The position numbers and the translations under genes are program-made. From Cristatella mucedo (Eukaryota > Bryozoa > Phylactolaemata > Cristatellidae), in NCBI GenBank assembly GCA_009760855.2, contig WPIO01000003.1:8330001-8394000 (forward strand): DNA of 64,000 nt, given 5' to 3'. Shown piece after piece: positions 56,795-64,000 of the stretch (its first letter is position 1; each line of letters opens with the position of its first letter). Under the pieces are notes generated by a model that was given only the letters and a program-made list of their open reading frames with translations, searched no databases and had not been told where the DNA came from.

Positions 56795-58150
56795 TAATCA
56801 TAACAACACACTTGATTGAGAAAGCGCCCTGGGAGAATTCAATCTCTGTCTGGGTGCTTTAAATTTGCTGCAAAGGAAACACGATTGAATGGTTAGTGTT
56901 AGCATGCTCAATAAACCACAAGAATGTACCCAGGCTAGGTCCGGTTGGCTGGGACCGGACGGCTGTAATGCGGGTAAGGGTCACCGGCTAGGCCGGGGTC
57001 GGACCTACGGCATGGTCGGATGTGTAGTGACAAGAGGTCACCGGGGCTCTTGGGTAGGGGAAGTTGGCGGAGTAAGTCGTGTTGTTAGGCTCCCAGTCTC
57101 GCCGAGTTAAGCACCTGGATGGTTGCAGGCGTGCTCAGGCGATGCGGCCACGCACGCAAGGCAACGAGTGCCCAAGGCCCGAGCGGAACTGGATAGCACG
57201 CTCGTTGTTGTGAATGTGTATTATGCGTTCCCCGTGTAGCGTGTTCGTGACCCCCCATGAGTTGGTGTCTTTCGGCGGAAGCTCTCGACTGTGGTGGACG
57301 TTGACTCCGACTAGCCAAGCAGTTACTCAGCTAGCCGGATCTTTTACGGCGTACGCTCGTACTGTTGGATTCGGAGTCAGTACAACGGCGGGACTGCGGA
57401 AGCCGACTGACCAACTAACACGTTTGTTCGCCCTTGCGGCGGCGTCTTGCGCCCCTATAGTGTACTTTGTATAGGACCTTCCCCTGTAGACTTATATAGT
57501 TCCTCTGTTGTTGTTGGTGCATGCGATATATTATAAAAAGGTCTAACCTGACGGCCGCTCGTCTTACCCTAGCTCAGCGGCATGGCGAGCGACGGCGTGG
57601 CCTGAGCATGGTGTGGCTTTGCGGGAATGAGCCTCTGACCCCTGGAACTCGGCTACAAGAATAACATGGTTAGGGTTGGATGCACAGGGTCAGCATGTAA
57701 GTGGGGTTAGTGGCAGTATGCACAGTGTAAGCATGCACAGGCACATAAAGATCAAATCACAAGGACCCACTAAATGCTGTGATAAATGGCTGCGTTTTTA
57801 GTTTCTTTTTAAATGTGGTCAAGTCAGGGGATGTTCTGACGCAAGTCTGGAGTGAGTTTCAGGTTTTGAGAGCATACGAACTAAATGCACGGTCTCCAAA
57901 GGATTTGAGGTTTGAACGAGGTATAGGTAAACAATAAGATTCCGAAAAGCGGCTGGTACGATGCTTAACTCGGTAGCGAAAGTAGATCTGATAGGTAGGC
58001 TGGAGTCAAAAGATGAAGGGACCTAAAAGCGAGCGACAAAACTGTGAGTAGTGTGGTAACTGTGCTGCTCACGACTGACAAGCTCCGCTGCAGTTTTGCA
58101 CTAGCTGTGAGCGCCTGATTGCACAGGCCGGTAGACCACCAAGCAGTGAG
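56795..58150 (-). mobile_element. LINE-A, ORF end and 3' UTR, split by a GC-rich insert
   Basis: 56795-56925 is the tail with hairpin (AAAGCGCCCTGGGAGAATTC...GGTGCTTTAA). 57663-58150 continues the same copy through GAATAACATGGTTAGG into the ORF end (AACTAAATGCACGGTCTCCAAAGG). The insert at 56926-57654 separates them. Confidence 0.9.
56926..57654. mobile_element. 729-bp GC-rich insertion with 8-bp target duplication, family unknown
   Basis: It is flanked by ACAAGAAT at 56918-56925 and 57655-57662. The LINE-A sequence is continuous without it. It is strongly GC- and CpG-rich compared with its host. No TG...CA ends, terminal inverted repeat or protein domain is evident. A TATTATAAAAAGG sequence at about 57529 and a GAGTTAAGCACCTGGATGG block at 57105 (recalling the 3' half of 5S rRNA) are the only signals. 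Orientation is unknown. Confidence 0.7.
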
Positions 58151-58844
58151 TTACCAGTGAGTTAGCAGTGAATAAGGTGCCTGTATTTTTACAATTCTAC
58201 GGATACTACTTTATCGCGTTATGTCCACCTTATCCTCATTCATTTGGTAGCGACCCAGCTCTTTGTGCTATATGTGCGAACCCGATGTCTCACGAAACCG
58301 AAGAGTTTTCAAAAGATTATTCTCCTGACCACAGAAGCTAAGATTCGTATAAACCAATGACTATTTTATATTTATTTTAGGCTTACATAATTAGGAAAAC
58401 CCTCTTTGTACATGATGGAAAAAATTGAAATATGTAACCCAGTGCATTTGACACAAGCTGCCATTGAAAAGTGCTGCACCTTTCGCACACACTCGTGATT
58501 TTCACGAAAGTTTGCAACGGCCTCAACTGGTACCACAAGTAGCAGCATATTCTATATCGCTGTCTTTGATAAAGGGCTACTTATCGGAGTGGCTGGCTGG
58601 AGATCTTGCTTGCTCGCTAGTTACCTTTTGACTACTGTAACAGTATTGGCCTGACTGTCGAAGAAGCGATTGTGCCACTTTAATGGTGATGAATCTGGAC
58701 GCTGGGTTGGCCTTTAAATTCCAGAAATCCGGGGATGCGTCTACCTTGCCAGAGGTGCAACGACCACTTCTGATCGATCAACAGTTAGATTACAAAGCAG
58801 CATCTTTACTATGACCCAGATGAATCGCCATCGCTTGGCTTCTC

Positions 58845-59000
58845 CATATCTAGCTGACCTACCTTGTCAGTTTCGCCACCCTAATGCTCTCAAATCTCTC
58901 AGAACAATAAATATTTTGATGCTCCCTTCTTTAAACTTAAGACCATTGGAGACTTAAGATTTTTCTCTGCCGATCTAAGAATGTAGAACTGACTTTCACA
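58845..59000 (+). mobile_element. LINE ORF-end remnant (LINE-B-like)
   Basis: The plus strand reads SPYLADLPCQFRHPNALKSL, then LPSLNLRPLET in another frame, the end of a CR1/L2-like ORF with frameshifts. No 3' UTR is recognisable. Confidence 0.5.
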
Positions 59001-59009
59001 GCTCTCGTG

Positions 59010-61210
59010 CGAAGGCATTCTTTCACATTGGACGTAGCTTTTAAGTGGTGCTCAAGATCGTCAATTTGTGAGTCATCTGCTCTGCCAGGAAGCCAAACGT
59101 AACTCGCACTGGAGTCAACGAAATGATCGTCGTAGTCGTACTGACATCTATGCACCAGTTCTGAAGTTGAAGCGCCTATCCAATTCAAAAATTTAGCCAG
59201 ATATAAGTGATCGCTAAGTCTGTAGATGAGCAAATGTAAGTTTTACCTAGAGTGAGGATAAATCCTAACCGGGGTATATTAAAGAATGTATAACTTTGAT
59301 GCGCTCACCCTGCTAATTAGCTGATTCATTGGCCACGATTGTTGGTTTTACAGCATTGCGAAAGACCGGACATGCTAGTAGTTTCGACCGGTATATTAGC
59401 TTGAAGTTTCAAAGTACGTTATCTTATCGAAGGCTTCAAAGCAGGCCTCCACCGCTTACCGATGGCAGAGTAATCTAGCTGTAGTTCATCAGCTGATTAC
59501 AATTTGTGTGAACTAATTTTTATTCCGATTCAATTTTATTTATAGCTGTAGATAATTATATACGGTGGAAAAAGTCAATGCACAGTTAAAGTAATCATTT
59601 TAATAAATAGTTGTCAAATTATTAATTTTTAATAAATAAATTATTATTTTAACACGGTGCACGAAATTTTTCCTCAAACTTATACTTTGGTGTGCTATAT
59701 AAGCAAGGCTATGCCTACCTAACTATTGTATTCGTGGTTCCTGAGTTATAATGATAACGAGCAGGTTACGTGGCTAGGCGGCATAACACCCCGTCATGCA
59801 ATGGTCAGTCAGTTACTCTCTGGGATTTCAAGAGACTTGTACGCTATTGCTGATGTTGGACACATATAGCCCGCTGTGACTGTCTAAAATACTGTTCTAT
59901 GCTGCAGACAGGGACTCGTTATATTAAGGTACTGCCGCTCTTTACTGCTGCTGTGCTCAGCTACAGTCGGAATGTCAGCGTGCATCGAGGTACGCGAAGC
60001 GCCAGCCGAGATAGCTCGAGGCGCAGCTTCAAAGCATCCTGTCTTGTCTGCCTTTATTTCAGTTAGGCAGTCTGTGGGGTATGGTGGACGACGTCCGGGG
60101 GTCTCTTTGAAGCATACATTCACTGGCAGACTTCCGAAGCACAGCGAACAGTTAGGCCAAACAGTGAGGCGAATTGGAGCAAGAAACTCAAGGTTTTTGC
60201 TTATAGGAGACGTCGATTCAGCAACCTAGCACGGTCATAACCGCTCGAAGTTCGTCGATATTTGAAGCACTCAAAAACTACGGCATCGCGTTCACCAACT
60301 TTTCAATTAAACAGCGTCATCTTAAATGTAGCTTGAGCTATCGTCGCGAACGGCACAGAACGCTAACCGACGAGCAACACCGAAGGTTTATTTCACCCAC
60401 ACACGGAGCACGGAGCACGACTCTCTTCGCCCCTGTCGCCCACCGGAGTCCCCGACTCCCTTGTCATAACAATCACCAATAGCACGTCCCGGCTGCCCAC
60501 CACATCGAGTGTCACAGCCCACTCGTACAGCGATCAGGGTCAGTGTCATCAATTAAATGAAACCACATTAAAAGAAGCTGCATAGACATTACGGCACGCA
60601 GGAGAAGAAGCTTCCTTAAATCTGCAAAAACGCAAAGAGAAGTCGTCGTCTAAGCCCACGAGCTCGAGAGACGAACAAACAGTCCTCGGCAGCATAAAGC
60701 AGCGGCATGCGAGCCATGGCCATATCACTGCATTGCACATCAATGCAGCCACGGGGTCATCGTCCTCGCAAGTTACGAGAGTTGGCAACAGTCACGTTAC
60801 TCACAGTGCAGACACCACCAGCAGTAGGCTCATGGCGAATGAAGGCAGCTTGTCCGGCGTCAGAGCAGCAGTCGAAAACCTCAACAGCTCGCACAGTAGC
60901 AGTCTCGAAGCAAGCTACAGCATTCGCCAGCTCAAAAGTGGCTATAATCGCGGCTGAGGAAGGGCGATCACTTTGAACCTCAGGTCGGCAGCCACGGCTC
61001 TGATACCAGACGCATGCACGCTACCAGGAGTCATTTTTATACTCTCACTCTTCTGAAATGGGAGTCTATGTAAAATCACATCGTCAGTCAAGGGATGACA
61101 TCGATGCCCGCAAGTCGCTGCGCACGTTTTGCGTTTCTTCTCCTTCCAGCAAAATTTTCACCTGCAGCACCTGTAGCACATGTAGCACCTGTAGGCTCGT
61201 CGTGCTCCTT
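59010..61210. other. Stretch without a supported gene
   Basis: 59.5-59.7 kb is very AT-rich. The remainder has short frames without domains. Confidence 0.3.
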
Positions 61211-61225
61211 TCTCTCTCGGCAGAC

Positions 61226-61346
61226 ATTCAATGCACTGGAGCTGATAGAACGCGAGATGGTGATCGGACCTCCCGCCCAGCCCCCTCCTGATCGGACCCA
61301 GTTGGTCCCCGTGCGCTCGAGAAAGCAGCGACAGAGATTGGGGTGA
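61226..61346 (+). CDS. Possible orphan terminal exon, unknown protein
   Basis: A good acceptor (TTTCTCTCTCGGCAG) at 61211-61225 precedes an open stretch encoding TFNALELIEREMVIGPPAQP, then a Pro-rich and basic end, and TGA at 61344. The codon use is unlike the surrounding AT-rich DNA. No upstream exon could be joined, so the parent gene is unknown; it could be chance. A short CAGCACCTGTAGCACATGTAG repeat lies just before it. Confidence 0.22.
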
Positions 61347-61349
61347 CAT

Positions 61350-64000
61350 GCAAGACGCCGCGGGTAAACGTTAGACTGGGTTACTGAAGCGCTGTTTACT
61401 GGTACTAAAATGGCGAAGATTCAAAATACTAGACCAGTTGGAGGACGTGGGACTGAGCTCAGAAAAGAAAACAGTTTCGGTGCGAGCGCGGAAATCTCCA
61501 GCAAATCTGGCTGACCTTTCCAGAGCTCTAACCCGTTGAACTATCGAACTACTCTTCGTATTGTGTTCAATACAGTGCTGTGAACCCTTTCCTTTAAATT
61601 GCTACTGACGTGCTCAAGCCGGATTCCGGCTCGCTGTGCCACTTGTGGTTTGAAAGGCACATGATCTAGCTCTACAGCGATTATTCAGTTGTGTTGATCT
61701 TCTCGCATACTTATAGTGACAGCTCATGGCACGTTTCAATAATAATATATATAAAATCATTAATGAGAGCAGTCCGCGAAACTAGAACACTCCATGGTTT
61801 CACACGACATAAAAATGGGCATTCAAGTGCCTTACAAAAAATCACCCCTTCGTTTATTCGGTTCAACGAAGTCGCTGACAGGAGAGCAAACGTATTTGTA
61901 TCGTTGCCATCACTACCCGAGGCATTAGTGGATCAATATCTACGAGTTTCCCAGGACGGCATTATTTAGCTAGTAGCTGTAGAGAGCGAATAACATCATC
62001 TCAGATCAGCACCTGTCCAGGATAGCGTTAATCGCTGGGATACCGTGGCTCCTCAAGATTCCGTGTTGCTGCTCTTGCCAAACTACCTGAGCCTTTTCAG
62101 CTGTGCGTGCTGGCTAGAAAAGTAAGTGCGTACAATTGCTAACCATCAGCCTTGGCGCCCCAGATGCCATCCAGAAGTTTGACGACGGATGCTCAGAAAA
62201 ATACGCTGCTGAATTGGTCTACGTGCTGCTAAACACTGTCGGTCTTATGCCAAGGCATAATGTATAATATATAATATATGTGCCGCATTCACTAAAAGCT
62301 GCTTTTTGAGCACGGATTGAGGACGGAAGCACATCAGAACACTAGAGCGAGCAGAAGAAAACCAACAGGTCAAAGCTCATTCCTCGGCTCATTCCTTCTA
62401 TGCTGCTACATTAACCATAACCAGATGCAGCCTGCCATTGAGGAAGGTTGCCTACTACAAATGATGCAGCATAATTGTTTCATTTAGATACTTTGGTGTG
62501 GCAAAGCCTGAAATTCTTTGTACATAGCGCAGTCTAAAATGTGGTCAGCCAGCAACAATGCGTGTACAGCCGTTGACACATCTACGAATCTGGAAGTCCT
62601 AGCAGCGATGATGCAAACAAAGAATAAAACGCATCAGGGTCAGAGTTGGCCTTCACGAATCCTACAAATTATTCGTCGAATATGGATGACACTTGATGAA
62701 TGCACCTGACAGATCATCCGACATAACAAAATTAATAGAAGGTCAACCAGAAATCTTCGAGTGCCATTTGGCCGGCTGTCCCTCCGGCAGTCTTCGTACT
62801 AAATGTCTTCGGTTGGTGGTCCGTCATGATGGAGCTCGCTTCTTACGTAATGGTGTTGCCTTCCATTCTAGAGCAAAATTACGGTACTTACTTTAAGGCC
62901 GTCCTTCGTTACTGCTTCTACGCTCTTTAGCTATTCGTCGGTCCCCGACTCCGCTGTTTTGAATGTTTTTCTCTGCTGCCTGCGATGAAGGCTGATCCAG
63001 GGTGACATAATGGCAGCCGTTAAGACCTCAAGACTGTTTGGAGTTTCTGACGAGGGATTACACGGTGCAACGAAAACACTGCATGTACTAAACTAGCAAA
63101 GACCCGTAAACATAATTGGATATTTAATTGAATTTTTGGAACAGAAAGTTGGAAGGTATAATCCTGCAGGATCAGCTCCTTGGCTTACTATTCAGTCTCT
63201 TGTTCTTGCAGCGTTCTACAAAAGTTGTGCTTACGACAAGATTCTAAAGCGCGACCCTTGATGGCTTTTCGTTTGTCTCTCACGTTGTCTGCGGTTGCAG
63301 CACATTTATGTATACTTGGCGCGCTTCCTATTGTCGATTCGGAATCAATTTCTATGACATGAAGATTTTTTTCTCAAAACAAATACTCACCTTGCTAATC
63401 GTACTTATACTAATACCTTGAAGCGAGAAAGTAGTAACGTTAAGCAATTACTTTACTCTTATTCAACTTGAAAACTTTCACTTTTTCTCTACATTCATGC
63501 ACTGTTTTACCTGTATCCTGTAATCTTGAATTGTGTTTCAATGCACTTACGATTAGCAGCTAATGGCCTTTCGTACCTTATATATGCAAATCGAAACTTC
63601 GAGAAATTCTCTATCTTTTCTCGAAAAATGGTTACCCTATGTATGCAAGTTGAAACTTATAAAATGTTCAATTTTTTCTCAGAAATTCATTAAACATTAA
63701 ATTATATTTCAAATTTCAATTATAAGTGTGCATTTTATCACACGAATGTGTAGGCATGACATTTTCTTCTAGTTTCTTATGTATATCCCTTTGGGATGTT
63801 GAGTGCCTTGCAAATCCGGCTGACTGCTCACGGTGGATTTAGACTCTGTCCGTTGTCAGTAGATTGACGATCAGATGTTGGCGAATTACTTTCTGAATTC
63901 TCAGCGACAGTATAATAGTCTAAAGGTCAGTTTTCGGATTCTCCTAAAGGGGCGCCCTCAATGCATAATTCACTACAACCCAAGCCATAATATAGCGTAT
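61350..64000. other. Terminal stretch without a supported gene
   Basis: I saw no gene, repeat copy or splice series. The last 600 bases are AT-rich. Confidence 0.3.

Noticed and set aside
57105-57125. 5S rRNA gene or pseudogene
   Set aside because: Only a ~20-base block recalls 5S rRNA; the internal promoter and 5' half are not recognisable.
61486-61556. tRNA gene on the minus strand (TAGTTCAACGGGTTAGAGC A-box-like)
   Set aside because: No proper B box or acceptor stem; at best a decayed tRNA-derived sequence.
1-64000. CRISPR array, operon, phage or other prokaryotic system
   Set aside because: Introns, LINE/SINE/hAT/Gypsy content and composition show a eukaryotic genome; no spacer-repeat array is present.

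Overview
This is a stretch of a eukaryotic, almost certainly animal (invertebrate), nuclear genome. The signs are GT-AG introns, CpG-rich gene starts, long (CA)n and (AT)n microsatellites, and a heavy load of Jockey/CR1/L2-type LINE, Ty3/Gypsy, hAT and Tc1-like elements. The species cannot be named from sequence alone. If the CENP-H call is right, insects and nematodes, which lack CENP-H, are unlikely.

Two cellular genes are supported. The first (1150-9522, plus strand) can be assembled from ten exons whose phases all agree, giving a 469-residue protein. It has an amphipathic, coiled-coil-rich N-terminal half whose layout recalls BAR-domain proteins, especially the fungal Pil1/LSP1 (eisosome) type, and a Ser/Ala/Pro-rich tail with a PPPY motif. 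Its third intron holds a GGCCA pentamer array and a roughly 480-bp tandem duplication that carries a relic copy of exon 4. The second gene (44857-45600, plus strand) is intronless in its coding part. It encodes 247 residues of coiled coil ending in a motif like the C-terminus of the kinetochore protein CENP-H.

Most of the rest is mobile-element debris. 17.6-19.2 kb: LINE-A with reverse transcriptase (minus strand). 20.6-21.5 and 39.7-40.65 kb: broken Tc1-like transposases. 26.9-27.35 kb: two tRNA-derived SINE copies. 30.93-33.22 kb: a full-length but frameshifted hAT element with terminal repeats and a near-perfect 8-bp target duplication. 33.2-37.9 kb: a decayed Ty3/Gypsy element (gag, protease, RT, integrase, LTR pieces), next to a zinc-knuckle gag/ORF1 remnant at 37.8-39.1 kb. 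45.9-58.2 kb: a patchwork of 5'-truncated LINE copies, several nested. These include a 3.8-kb LINE interrupted by a 1.66-kb LTR-like insert with a tandem array, and another LINE split by a 729-bp GC-rich insert with an 8-bp target duplication. 55.07-55.69 kb: a broken copy of a repeated invertebrate protein family.

The unifying feature of the repeat landscape is a 3'-terminal hairpin (AAAGCGCC...GGCGCTTT) followed by (ATT)n on LINE-A copies. Base changes in the stem are partly compensatory between copies, and related hairpins occur on other tails, including a tRNA-derived SINE at 54.77 kb. No prokaryotic-type system (CRISPR, operon, phage) is present. Stretches not listed hold no gene I can support.
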